NCBI RefSeq assembly: GCF_000482785.1
Contig: NZ_AXWS01000008.1
Location: forward strand, 682,001-746,000
From: Derxia gummosa DSM 723
Lineage (GTDB): Bacteria > Pseudomonadota > Gammaproteobacteria > Burkholderiales > Burkholderiaceae_E
Length of the DNA: 64,000 bases
Reading direction: 5' to 3'
A program made the position numbers and the translations under genes. This document shows positions 42,483 through 50,435 of this stretch, one piece after another (position 1 is the stretch's first letter; every line of letters begins with the position of its first letter). The notes under the pieces were generated by a model that saw only the letters and a program-made list of their open reading frames with translations, was not told where the DNA came from and searched no databases.

Positions 42483-43514
42483 TCAGCCGCGCGCCATCCG
42501 CTGCGCCTTCGCCGGCAGGAAGGCCGGGTTCCACACCGCGTCCGCCTTCGGCCTGAGCTTCAGCCCGAACACCTCCGTCACCTCGTCGATCTGCTGCTGG
42601 AGATTGCCCGCCACCACATCGCCGATGCCGTTGGCGCGCGACTCCGCCGTCGCGATGTACTGCGCGGTGATGCGGAAGCGCTCGACCTCGGTCGCCTCGT
42701 CGAGCAGGCCCTCGCGCTGCTTGACGAAGGCCACGCCCGGCGCCGGATCGGCCAGGCATTCGAGCAGCGCCCGGTTGGTCGCGCGCACGAAGCCGGCCAC
42801 CGCCTTCGGGTTCTCGGCGACGAGCTTCGACGCCGCGAGCACCGCGTTGCCGTAGAGCACCACGCCGCTGTCGGCAAACGGCAATACCGCCAGTTCGGCC
42901 GGCTTCATGCGCTGGAACAGCGACAGCGCCGAATCATGGAAATAGGTCGCGCCGTCCACATCGCCGCGCACCACAACGTTGTCGCGCGCGCTGAAATCGG
43001 TCGTGATCCAGTTGAGCGAATTGGCCGGCATGCCGAGATGGCGCGCTGCGATCGGCCAGGCGCGCTTGGTCGATTCGACCGCCGCCGCCGCGATGTTCTT
43101 TCCGGCCAGGCTTTTGAAATCGGAAATGCCGCGATCGCGCCGGCCGATGATCGCGAATGGCGCGCGGTTGTAATACTGATAGACCGCCTGCACCTGCGGC
43201 ACGCCATTGTTCTGCGCGGTGAATTCCATCAGCGAATTCAGATCGCCGAATCCCATGTCATAGGCGCCGCTCGCCACGCGCGTGATCGACGCGACCGAAC
43301 CGCTGCCCACGTCGAAACTCACCTCCAGCCCTTCCTCGCGGTAATAACCCTTGCCGAGCGCGAGAAAGAAGGGCGCGACCTGACCCGTCACCCGAAAGTC
43401 GAGCGTGAAGCGGATCTTGGTAAGCGACGGCTGGCCAATCACGGCCGGTGCCGCGAGCGCGCCGAGGCCGGCGGCGGAAAAGCGCAGGAAATTGCGACGG
43501 GAAGGCGAAGTCAT
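42483..43514 (-). CDS. NMT1/THI5-type ABC transporter substrate-binding protein
   Basis: A 343-residue periplasmic binding protein. A twin-Arg export signal (SRRNFLRFSAAG) begins the protein, and the binding domain has FRVTGQVAPFFLALGKGYY, LEVSFDVGSGSVASI, VASGAYDMGFGDLNS, and FKSLAGKNIA, characteristic of SsuA/TauA/NMT1-like receptors for sulfonates, pyrimidine precursors or aromatic acids. No ABC permease or ATPase gene lies next to it, so it is an orphan component in this window. The Rieske oxygenase upstream suggests the ligand may be that enzyme's substrate. The binding specificity is unknown. Confidence 0.85.
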   Translation of the reverse strand: MTSPSRRNFLRFSAAGLGALAAPAVIGQPSLTKIRFTLDFRVTGQVAPFFLALGKGYYREEGLEVSFDVGSGSVASITRVASGAYDMGFGDLNSLMEFTAQNNGVPQVQAVYQYYNRAPFAIIGRRDRGISDFKSLAGKNIAAAAVESTKRAWPIAARHLGMPANSLNWITTDFSARDNVVVRGDVDGATYFHDSALSLFQRMKPAELAVLPFADSGVVLYGNAVLAASKLVAENPKAVAGFVRATNRALLECLADPAPGVAFVKQREGLLDEATEVERFRITAQYIATAESRANGIGDVVAGNLQQQIDEVTEVFGLKLRPKADAVWNPAFLPAKAQRMARG

Positions 43515-43609
43515 GACGGTTCCTCTTGTGTGAAATGTGGCGCCGGATCACGGCGCCTGCGCCGGGGAAAACGGGCGATTCGGCAAATGCAGGCCGAACG
43601 CGCCCCTTG

Positions 43610-43632
43610 CCGGAAAACTCGGGGTTTTCCGG
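43610..43632. other. Perfect 9-base stem-loop between oxygenase and binding protein
   Basis: CCGGAAAAC paired with GTTTTCCGG around the five-base loop TCGGG. No T-run follows on either strand, so it is not a canonical intrinsic terminator. It sits 96 bases upstream of the binding-protein start on the minus strand and could be a transcript-processing or attenuation element. Confidence 0.4.
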
Positions 43633-43745
43633 ACGGAAAGGAAAAGGGATTGGCTGCGCGGGTTATCGACGCACTTGCTCGAAACCCGCAGGTGAATTGC
43701 CGCTAGCCTAAGCTGGCACCGCGGCCGGCCATTGATGAGCGAAAT

Positions 43746-44822
43746 TCACCCGGTAATCGGCGGCATCACCGCCTGCTCGTTCGCATTGCCGCGATGGATT
43801 TCCTGCTCGCCGTGGCGGGTGAGCAATTCCATGAGCTTCTTGCGGATGAGCATGCCGGGCCGGTCGCTCGGCATCGAGTATTCAACGCCGCGCCGGCGGG
43901 TATCGATGACGGCATCGGCGTCGGTCGATTCGAGAATGTCCTTGTCCTCGCGCGTGATGATCTCGTCGAATTCGATCAGCATCCGCGCCGGGCAATCCTC
44001 CTCGCGGTCATTGCGGAACAGCCACTGGCAAAGCTGGATGTGCCCGTCGTCGATCGGCGTGAAGCAATTGATGATGATGTGCCGGATGCCCGACGGATAT
44101 TCGATGTCGAGCCGGCGCGAAAATGGCAGGAAATAGGCATTGCGCATGTGGCGGGTCGTGATCGCGTCAGTCACGCCGCTGATGCGGTGGTATTGCGCCG
44201 GATTGGCCGCGTCGATGATCGTCTCGGCGTAAAAGCCGCTGTCGTTCTCGACCAGTTCGTATTTGCTCGGCCTGGGCTGGGCAAACACGCCGAAGGTTGC
44301 GCGGTGCACGAAGCTGAAATGCGAATTGTCGAAGGAGTTTTCGAGCGCGCGCATCGGGCTGGTATTCCAGGTTTCGTGAAACTGGAAGATCGTGCGGAAG
44401 GCCGGATCGTCGAATTCGGGCACCGGCGGGATATCGGCAATCGGCTCGTCGAGCGCGACCCAGGCATAGCCGTATTTCGCCTGACAGTGATAGGCCGGCG
44501 TGCAATAGCCGTCGGGCACGGGCTTGCCGGCATCGAGCTGGGGAATGTGGATGACCTTGCCGGCGCGGTCATAGGCCCAGCCGTGATAGCCGCATTGCAG
44601 CGTGCCCTTGAGCGCGCCTTCCGAGGGACAGAAGCCCTTGGAGAGCCTTGCGGTACGGTGGCAGCAGCGGTCTTTCAATGCGGCCGGGCGGCCGTCGGCG
44701 TCGAGAAACAGGACGATGTTCTCGCCGAGCAGAGTGAAAGGCCGCGGGCCGTCGGCCAGATGGCTGAGCGGCATGACCGCGTGCCAGAACTTGCGGAAGA
44801 TGGGCTGCCGGGTGGTCAGCAT
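43746..44822 (-). CDS. Rieske non-haem iron oxygenase
   Basis: A 358-residue Rieske-type oxygenase alpha subunit. The 2Fe-2S motif is CCHRT (Cys-X-His) and QCGYHGWAYD (Cys-X2-His), 30 residues apart, and the mononuclear iron site is NSFDNSHFSFVHRATFG (Asp-X2-His-X4-His). The pattern is closest to the pheophorbide-a-oxygenase/VanA-like class that demethylates or hydroxylates aromatic rings. ATG 44822 was chosen because GAGG lies five bases upstream, and an earlier frame start at 44867 has no support. No reductase or ferredoxin partner is adjacent. The NMT1-like receptor follows on the same strand, so both probably act in uptake and breakdown of one aromatic compound. Confidence 0.88.
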   Translation of the reverse strand: MLTTRQPIFRKFWHAVMPLSHLADGPRPFTLLGENIVLFLDADGRPAALKDRCCHRTARLSKGFCPSEGALKGTLQCGYHGWAYDRAGKVIHIPQLDAGKPVPDGYCTPAYHCQAKYGYAWVALDEPIADIPPVPEFDDPAFRTIFQFHETWNTSPMRALENSFDNSHFSFVHRATFGVFAQPRPSKYELVENDSGFYAETIIDAANPAQYHRISGVTDAITTRHMRNAYFLPFSRRLDIEYPSGIRHIIINCFTPIDDGHIQLCQWLFRNDREEDCPARMLIEFDEIITREDKDILESTDADAVIDTRRRGVEYSMPSDRPGMLIRKKLMELLTRHGEQEIHRGNANEQAVMPPITG

Positions 44823-44978
44823 GAATGCCTCGCGTCTTGAAGGTTGCAATGCCCCGGCATGCCGCATTGCACGGCACGCAATCAGGGCGCTTCAAGAGCA
44901 ATTTCCGGCCGCCCCGGGGTGAAATGCGCCGTGGTGGTGCGTGGCGCGGGTGGGGCGGTGAACGCTTCTACTCTCGGT

Positions 44979-44995
44979 AGTTTGCGAAGCAAACT
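44979..44995 (-). terminator. Possible stem-loop terminator after the Abi-type gene
   Basis: On the minus strand AGTTTGC-TTC-GCAAACT, a perfect 7-base stem with a three-base loop, lies six bases past the stop of the Abi-type gene. There is no following T-run, so it may be a weak terminator or a processing site. Confidence 0.35.
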
Positions 44996-45001
44996 CGATG
45001 C

Positions 45002-45886
45002 CTATGAGCTGCGGGTACTCGGCTTCTCTTTCTTGAGGGAGCCTTTTTCTAGCTGATAATTCATGGAATCAAAAAGGAAATCGGCAAGAGTCTTTGCTGA
45101 ATTAACTGCCAGCTTTGCATGGTGACGATTTGGCTTGTAAGTCACGCCATGAGAGTCCGACATCTTGTTGCGCATCGTTGCCAGCCCATTCACGATATTC
45201 ATAAGTCCCGACAACACCTGCTTTAGGGCGTCAGAAATATCCTGGCGGCTCGGGTCAAGATTCAAGAGTTTGCGGGCGCGATTGAAAAGTTTTGCGAGAT
45301 CGCCATCGCTGCTTGGTGTGTAGCTTGAATCCAATTCGGATTCAATTTTTATGCAAACTGATTCGAGGAGGGTTCTGGCATTTGTGATTGCGCCGGAGTA
45401 ATCATTGCATTCAATCTTTTCTCTGCATTTTTTGATTTGTTCTTCGATGATTAGTTCAGTTAGTTCGGAGGCGGTTTGGAAGCGATTTTCCACATCGATT
45501 ATGGTTCCTGCAAGCTCTCTTACTTTGTAGAAATGCCCGTCCAAGACAACTTCATAGCCATCATATTTCAATAGTTCGTTAACTTCGGTGGCGCACTTTT
45601 GCACCGTCCATTCTAAGTGGTCATGCTTTTGCAGTTCTGTCCATAACCTGGGGTCAAGCAGATCATGAAGGACTTCACGCATCACAGGTTTATTGTTGAG
45701 CAGGGTGACTTTGTCTTGCGCGTATGAGGCTCTTGAAGGAAATCCACCTTCTCATGGATAGACATCTCGAAATCCATATTTGTTGAAAAAATCAACTGGA
45801 TCGACGCCGCGGCGATATGGCCATCCGTCAGGATTGCCAGCAATAAATTCGCCTAGTTTTTGTAAAGCATAGTCGGAAAGTTTCAT
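45002..45886 (-). pseudogene. Abi_C-type abortive infection gene interrupted by an in-frame TGA
   Basis: A 294-codon reading frame that would encode an Abi_C (PF14355) family protein, split by one TGA at 45754-45752. Codons 1-44 start at ATG 45886 (AAGGA nine bases upstream) and read MKLSDYALQKLGEF through VDFFNKYGFRDVYP; after TGA the same frame continues EGGFPSRASYAQDKVTLL to the stop at 45002. The order FFN-GFRDVY then GFPSR is continuous in homologues as I recall them, so the TGA is a premature stop. The C-terminal domain (SGLMNIVNGLATMRNKMSD, HHAKLAVNSAKTLADFLF) is intact. A shorter product could start at GTG 45685 or ATG 45682 and would be 227 residues at most. Family role is phage exclusion by cell suicide; this copy is probably inactive. 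Confidence 0.75.
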
Positions 45887-45930
45887 CTGATAAATTCCTT
45901 GTGTTATCCAGTTGTTGAAAGCTTTTGTGG

Positions 45931-46143
45931 CTATTGATTCCAGTGAAGGTCCAGGCGCCGCTTACTGTTTGCGCAGTCTTTCAAATAAAGATTAATCAAA
46001 CTCTGATACGGAATCCCCGTCTCCTCCGCCAACCGCTTGAAATAATCCAGCGCCTCCGCATCCAGCCGGATCGTCACCGACTTCTTCACCTGCTTCGCAT
46101 ACGGATTCTTCCGCGCGTTGCTGAAATCGTATTCATCCCTCAT
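45931..46143 (-). CDS. brnA: BrnA-family antitoxin
   Basis: A 70-residue BrnA antitoxin. The start MRDEYDFSNARKNPYAKQ, followed by VKKSVTIRLDAEALDYFKRL and ETGIPYQSLINLYLKDCA, is the typical BrnA sequence with a ribbon-helix-helix-type DNA-binding fold. The ATG at 46143 is favoured because GAGGGAG is six bases upstream; ATG 46149 directly abuts that site. BrnA neutralises the BrnT RNase and represses its own operon. It is intact and 12 bases from the stop of the damaged toxin frame, so the antitoxin is apparently retained without a working toxin. Confidence 0.9.
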   Translation of the reverse strand: MRDEYDFSNARKNPYAKQVKKSVTIRLDAEALDYFKRLAEETGIPYQSLINLYLKDCANSKRRLDLHWNQ

Positions 46144-46154
46144 CGCCATCTCCC

Positions 46155-46435
46155 TCAACCGTAGGACGCCGCTTCTCGCGTGGTCGCCTTTCGTGCCGAA
46201 ATGATGCGGATGACATTGCCATCGGCACGGTAGCAATGCACGACCACAAGCAGCCGCAATGACGAACTCATTCCGAGCAGAAGAAACCGGTCTTCATCTT
46301 CGGAATGATCGGGGTCGTCGATGAGCAGGCCGTTTTCGTCGGCGAATGCGCTGCGGGCTTCCTCGAAGCTCACGCCGTGCTTGGCCTTGTTGGTCGTGGC
46401 CTTCGCCGGTCCCAGTCGAAGCGGATCGTGGTCAT
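46155..46435 (-). pseudogene. brnT: BrnT toxin gene with a one-base frameshift
   Basis: The BrnT toxin (RelE-like RNase fold) is split over two frames. The start MTTIRFDWD reads from ATG 46435, but then runs into a foreign frame that stops early. Homology resumes in another frame at PAKATTNKAKHGVSFEEAR and continues to the stop at 46155. Adding one C to the CC run (GG at 46408-46409 on the plus strand) restores the exact joint FDWD-PAKATT, which is the family consensus. The repaired protein would be about 92 residues, the normal length. A shorter product from GTG 46373 (72 residues) would lack the first strand. Either a real decay event or a sequencing error. Confidence 0.82.
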
Positions 46436-46445
46436 GCCGAGTGTA

Positions 46446-46462
46446 CGTACTGCGTAAGTACG
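46446..46462. promoter_or_regulatory. Candidate BrnA operator upstream of brnT
   Basis: CGTACT-GCGTA-AGTACG, a 6-base inverted repeat with a five-base spacer, begins 11 bases upstream of the brnT start. BrnA antitoxins bind dyads at their own promoters, so this is a good operator candidate. Supported by position and symmetry only. Confidence 0.45.
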
Positions 46463-46578
46463 CGACAACGAGTCGAAAGCCGTGATTCGACGGCGCGTCC
46501 CCGGCGCGATGGGCGGGCAGGAAACGGATGTCCGAAGAGGTCGGACACAGGAAGGAAAAACGGCGGGCGGGCCCTGCG

Positions 46579-47469
46579 TCAGTTGCCGCGTTCGGCGCGG
46601 GCAGGCCAAGGCAGCCTGAACCCCGTCACCAACCCCGTCCCCACCAGCACCAACCCCGACCCCGCCACCGTGTGCCAGCCGATCCGCTCCCCCAGAAACA
46701 CCACCCCCCAGAGCATCCCGAACACCGGCACCAGAAACGTCACCGTCAACGCCGACGCCGCCCCCACATCCGCCACGAGCCGGAAATACAGCAGATAGGC
46801 CAGCCCGCTGCACAGCACGCCGAGCGCCAGCACGCCCGCGAGCACCGTCGGCCCGGGCAGGGCCGCCGGCAGCGGCGCCGACAAGGCCATCAGCAGCGCG
46901 AAGGCCGTCGCCGCCCACAGGCTGCCGCTTGCATTGGCCACCGGCTCCACCGCGCGCGCCGACTTCGCATACACCGACGACACGCCATAGCTGAGCGCCG
47001 CGCCGAGCGAGGCGGCGATCGCGAGCGGCGCGCCGGCCGGCAGGTGCAGGCTCTCGACGCCCGCGATCAGCGTCACGCCGAGCACGCCGCAGCCGAGGCC
47101 CGCCAGCCGCGTCGGCGCGAGGCCGCCGCCCGCCATCGCCGCGCCGATCAGCGTCGCCCAGGTCGGCGCGGTCGCGTTGAGGATCGCGAGCATCGACGAC
47201 GGCAGCGTGCGCGCCGCGACGCCGATCAGCACGAAGGGCAGGGCGGTGTTGAACAGCCCGAGAAACAGGTAGTGCCGCCAGTGCGCGCGCCAGTCGAGCG
47301 CGCGCCCGAGCCGCCAGGCCACCGCGCAGAGAAACAGCGCGCCCAGCCCGATGCGGCAGAAGCTCATCCACCCCGCGCCGAGCGCCGGCACGCCGTGTCG
47401 CATGAGCGGAAACGACGCGCCCCAGATGGCGGACAGGCAGAGCAGGCGGAGGAGGCTGGCGGTGTTCAT
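46579..47469 (-). CDS. EamA-family DMT exporter
   Basis: A 296-residue inner membrane protein of the drug/metabolite transporter superfamily. Ten hydrophobic helices are visible, with the two EamA repeats: IWGASFPLMRHGVPALG to GLGCGVLGVTLIAGV, and LGAALSYGVSSVYAKSARA to GRL-like end (FLGERIGWHTVAGSGLVLVG). The conserved WG-SF near the start and the ERI loop are typical. The substrate is unknown; members export amino acids, metabolites or drugs. ATG 47469 is divergent from the helicase gene, 231 bases apart. Confidence 0.92.
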   Translation of the reverse strand: MNTASLLRLLCLSAIWGASFPLMRHGVPALGAGWMSFCRIGLGALFLCAVAWRLGRALDWRAHWRHYLFLGLFNTALPFVLIGVAARTLPSSMLAILNATAPTWATLIGAAMAGGGLAPTRLAGLGCGVLGVTLIAGVESLHLPAGAPLAIAASLGAALSYGVSSVYAKSARAVEPVANASGSLWAATAFALLMALSAPLPAALPGPTVLAGVLALGVLCSGLAYLLYFRLVADVGAASALTVTFLVPVFGMLWGVVFLGERIGWHTVAGSGLVLVGTGLVTGFRLPWPARAERGN

Positions 47470-47700
47470 GCGGCTGTGGCGAGGCGGGGGCGCGGGCGGG
47501 TGCTTTCGGCCGGGCAGGTCGCGCGAAGGCGGGGCCGGCGAGACCGGCGGGCGGTGGCGGGCGGCGAGTATGGCTGCCCGGCGCCGCCGCGCACTCCGTT
47601 TCCTGCGACTGCCGTCCGGCGCTGCCGGCCGCGAGGGGTGGATGAGACCGCCCTCACGAGCTGTATATTCGACCAGTATCCAGCGCCCGCCCGCCGCCTC

Positions 47701-49896
47701 ATGCCCGCCCAGCCCCAGCCCTCCGACACCGACCCGCTCGCCACCCTCAATCCCGCCCAGCGCGAGGCCGTCGAATACGGCATCGGCGCGGCGCGCGAGG
47801 CCGAGACGGCGCCGCTGCTCGTCATCGCGGGCGCGGGTTCGGGCAAGACCAACACGCTCGCCCACCGCGTCGCGCATCTGGTGGCCCATGGCGCCGATCC
47901 GCGCCGCATCCTCATGCTCACCTTCTCGCGCCGGGCGGCGGCGGAGATGACGCGGCGTGTGAGCCGGCTGCTGAGCCGTCGTCTCGGCCTGCGCGCCGAC
48001 GCGGCCGAGAGCTGCCTCGACTGGGCCGGCACCTTCCACGCGATCGGCGCGCGGCTGCTGCGCGAGCACGCCGAGCGCATCGGCCTCGCGCCCACCTTCA
48101 CCATCCACGACCGCGAGGATTCGGCCGATCTGCTCAACCTTGTGCGCCACGAGCTGGGCTTGTCGGCCAAGGCGAAGCGCTTTCCGACCAAGGGCACCTG
48201 CCTCGCCATCTATTCGCGCGCGGTCAACACGACCGACGATCTGGACGTGGTGCTCAAGACGGCCTTCCCGTGGTGCCTCGAATGGGAGGCCGAGCTGAAG
48301 CAGATGTTCGGCGCTTATGTCGAGGCCAAGCAGAAGCAGGCCATCCTCGATTACGACGACCTGCTGCTGTGGTGGGCGCAGATGATGGAAGTGCCCGAAC
48401 TCGCGGCCGAGGTGGCGGCGCGCTTCGACCATGTGCTGGTGGACGAGTACCAGGACACCAACCGGCTCCAGGCCGCGATCCTGCTGGCGCTGCGGCCCGA
48501 CGGGCGCGGGCTGACGGTGGTGGGCGACGATGCCCAGAGCATCTATTCGTTCCGCGCGGCGACCGTGCGCAACATCCTCGACTTTCCGGCGCAGTTTGCG
48601 CAGGCGGCGCGCGTGGTCACGCTCGACCGCAACTACCGCTCGACGCGGCCCATCCTCGACGCGGCCAACGGCGTGATCGGGCTGGCCGCCGAGCGCTTCA
48701 CCAAGAACCTCTGGACCGAGCGCGAATCCACCGCGCGCCCGCGTCTCGTGACGGTGTACGACGAGGCCGAGCAGGCGCGCTTCGTCGCCTCGGCCGTGCT
48801 TGAGCGGCGCGAGGCGGGCACGCCGCTCAAGCGGCAGGCGGTGCTGTTCCGCAGCTCCAGCCACAGCGCAGCGCTGGAGGTGGAGCTGACGCGGCGGAAC
48901 ATTCCGTTCGTGAAGTTCGGCGGGCTGAAGTTTCTGGAGGCGGCGCATGTGAAGGATCTGCTCGGCGTGCTGCGCTGGGCCGACAACCCGCGCAACCGGC
49001 TCGCGGGCTTCCGCGTGATGCAGCTGCTCGCGGGCATCGGTCCGGCCACGGCGGGCAAGGTGCTCGATGCGATGGAGGCGAGCGCGACGCCGTGGCTGGC
49101 GTTCGACTGCTACGAGCCGCCGGCAGCGGCGGCGGGCGAGTGGGAGGCGCTGGCGGCGCTGATGCGGGCCTTGCGCGGCGCGCGGGCGGACGCCGGAGGG
49201 GCGACGACGAGCCAGGCGTCGGCGTCGGTCGGCGCCGGTCCGGCGGAGCAGGGCGTCGCAACGCCAGCCGTACCCGCCGGCTGGCCCGCCGAGGTCGAAC
49301 TCATCCGCCGCTGGTACACGCCCTTCCTGGAGCGCCGCTTCGACGACGCCCTCGTGCGCGAGGCCGACCTGCTCCAGCTCGAATCCATCGCCGCCACCTA
49401 TCGCAGCCGCGAACGCTTTCTGACCGAACTCACGCTCGACCCGCCCGAGGCCACAAGCGATGAATCGGGCGTGCCGCTGCGCGACGAGGACTACCTCATC
49501 CTCTCCACCATCCATTCCGCCAAGGGCCAGGAATGGGAGGCGGTGAGCCTGCTCAACGCGGTGGACGGCTGCCTGCCGTCCGACATGGCCACCAGCTCCG
49601 CCGCCGAGATCGAGGAGGAGCGCCGCCTGCTGTACGTGGCCATGACGCGCGCGAAGGACGCGCTGGCGCTGGTGATTCCGCAGCGCTTCCACGTCACCGG
49701 CCAGACGCCCGGCGGCGACCGCCATGTGTTCGCGGCGCGCACGCGCTTCATCCCGGCCGCGCTGCTGCCGCTGTTCGAGCAGGCGAGCTGGCCGCCGCCG
49801 TCGCCGCTGTCGCATGAGGCGGCGGCGATGGCGCGCGAGGCGGCGAAGCGGCCGGTGATCGACCTCGGCGCGAAGCTGCGCGGGCGGTGGGGGTAA
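47701..49896 (+). CDS. UvrD/Rep-family ATP-dependent DNA helicase
   Basis: A 731-residue superfamily 1A helicase. Motifs in order: the Q-motif NPAQREAVEYG, Walker A GAGSGKTNT (Lys49), LTFSRRAAAEMTRR, the motif II DEYQDTN (Asp248), VVGDDAQSIYSFRAA, LDRNYRSTRPIL, and the C-terminal STIHSAKGQEWEAV plus RRLLYVAMTRAKDAL. A low-complexity Ala/Gly segment lies near residue 500. Shorter in the C-terminus than PcrA, but all motifs are present, so it should be active in repair or replication restart. The ATG at 47701 is the natural start. Confidence 0.95.
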   Translation: MPAQPQPSDTDPLATLNPAQREAVEYGIGAAREAETAPLLVIAGAGSGKTNTLAHRVAHLVAHGADPRRILMLTFSRRAAAEMTRRVSRLLSRRLGLRADAAESCLDWAGTFHAIGARLLREHAERIGLAPTFTIHDREDSADLLNLVRHELGLSAKAKRFPTKGTCLAIYSRAVNTTDDLDVVLKTAFPWCLEWEAELKQMFGAYVEAKQKQAILDYDDLLLWWAQMMEVPELAAEVAARFDHVLVDEYQDTNRLQAAILLALRPDGRGLTVVGDDAQSIYSFRAATVRNILDFPAQFAQAARVVTLDRNYRSTRPILDAANGVIGLAAERFTKNLWTERESTARPRLVTVYDEAEQARFVASAVLERREAGTPLKRQAVLFRSSSHSAALEVELTRRNIPFVKFGGLKFLEAAHVKDLLGVLRWADNPRNRLAGFRVMQLLAGIGPATAGKVLDAMEASATPWLAFDCYEPPAAAAGEWEALAALMRALRGARADAGGATTSQASASVGAGPAEQGVATPAVPAGWPAEVELIRRWYTPFLERRFDDALVREADLLQLESIAATYRSRERFLTELTLDPPEATSDESGVPLRDEDYLILSTIHSAKGQEWEAVSLLNAVDGCLPSDMATSSAAEIEEERRLLYVAMTRAKDALALVIPQRFHVTGQTPGGDRHVFAARTRFIPAALLPLFEQASWPPPSPLSHEAAAMAREAAKRPVIDLGAKLRGRWG

Positions 49897-49959
49897 GTGG
49901 CGGCGCGGACCTTGCCTGACCTCGTCTTCCCGCCAACAAAACCCACGCGCGAGCCATCC

Positions 49960-50358
49960 ATGACCGACAGCCTCACCCTCAGCCCCGACGCGCCCGACAC
50001 CATCGACGCCCCGGCCCGCTATGGCGTACCGCCCAGCCTGCATGTGGACGTGTATCTCGAAGGCGAGCGCGAGTTCTGGCGCCTCGACGAGCCGACGCTC
50101 GTGCACATCGACGGCCAGCCGCTTGTGCTGCCTCCCGACCTGAGCGCCGCCAACCTCACGCTCACCCAGGCGATCGCCGCGCCCGACGGAGCCACCGTCG
50201 TGCTGCTGCTGCGCGATCGCGTCGCCACCACGCCGGGCGCCGCGCCCAACGGCTATGTGGCCGTCGCGCGCCGCTTTGCCAAGGGGGAGCCGCCGGTCTG
50301 CGTGTTCTTCCATGACGCGCTCGATGCCGTCGATGCCTCCGGGCCACCGGCAGTCTGA
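49960..50358 (+). CDS. Hypothetical acidic protein
   Basis: A 132-residue protein, no signal peptide or membrane segment. It has alternating hydrophobic and acidic stretches (HVDVYLEGEREFWRLDEPT, LTLTQAIAAPDGATVVLLL) that could form a small beta domain. ATG 49960 was chosen because it is a clean start; the frame is open from 49897, directly after the helicase stop. No known motif. It may be cotranscribed with the helicase, but there is no functional clue. Confidence 0.5.
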   Translation: MTDSLTLSPDAPDTIDAPARYGVPPSLHVDVYLEGEREFWRLDEPTLVHIDGQPLVLPPDLSAANLTLTQAIAAPDGATVVLLLRDRVATTPGAAPNGYVAVARRFAKGEPPVCVFFHDALDAVDASGPPAV

Positions 50359-50435
50359 GCCTCGGGCCGGCAGCCTCGGCCACCCGCGCGGACGGCTCGG
50401 ACGGGCAAACGAATGTGTATCTACCTAAGCTCGCC

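Larger units (their letters stand above)
44979..46463. other. Low-GC island carrying a broken Abi gene and a BrnT/BrnA module
   Basis: The base composition drops here against the GC-rich surroundings: bases 45361-45420 are 43% GC by direct count. It holds three small minus-strand genes, two of them with a disabling mutation. No integrase, transposase or direct repeat is visible at the edges. This pattern fits a small horizontally acquired defence/addiction cassette. Boundaries are approximate. Confidence 0.6.
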
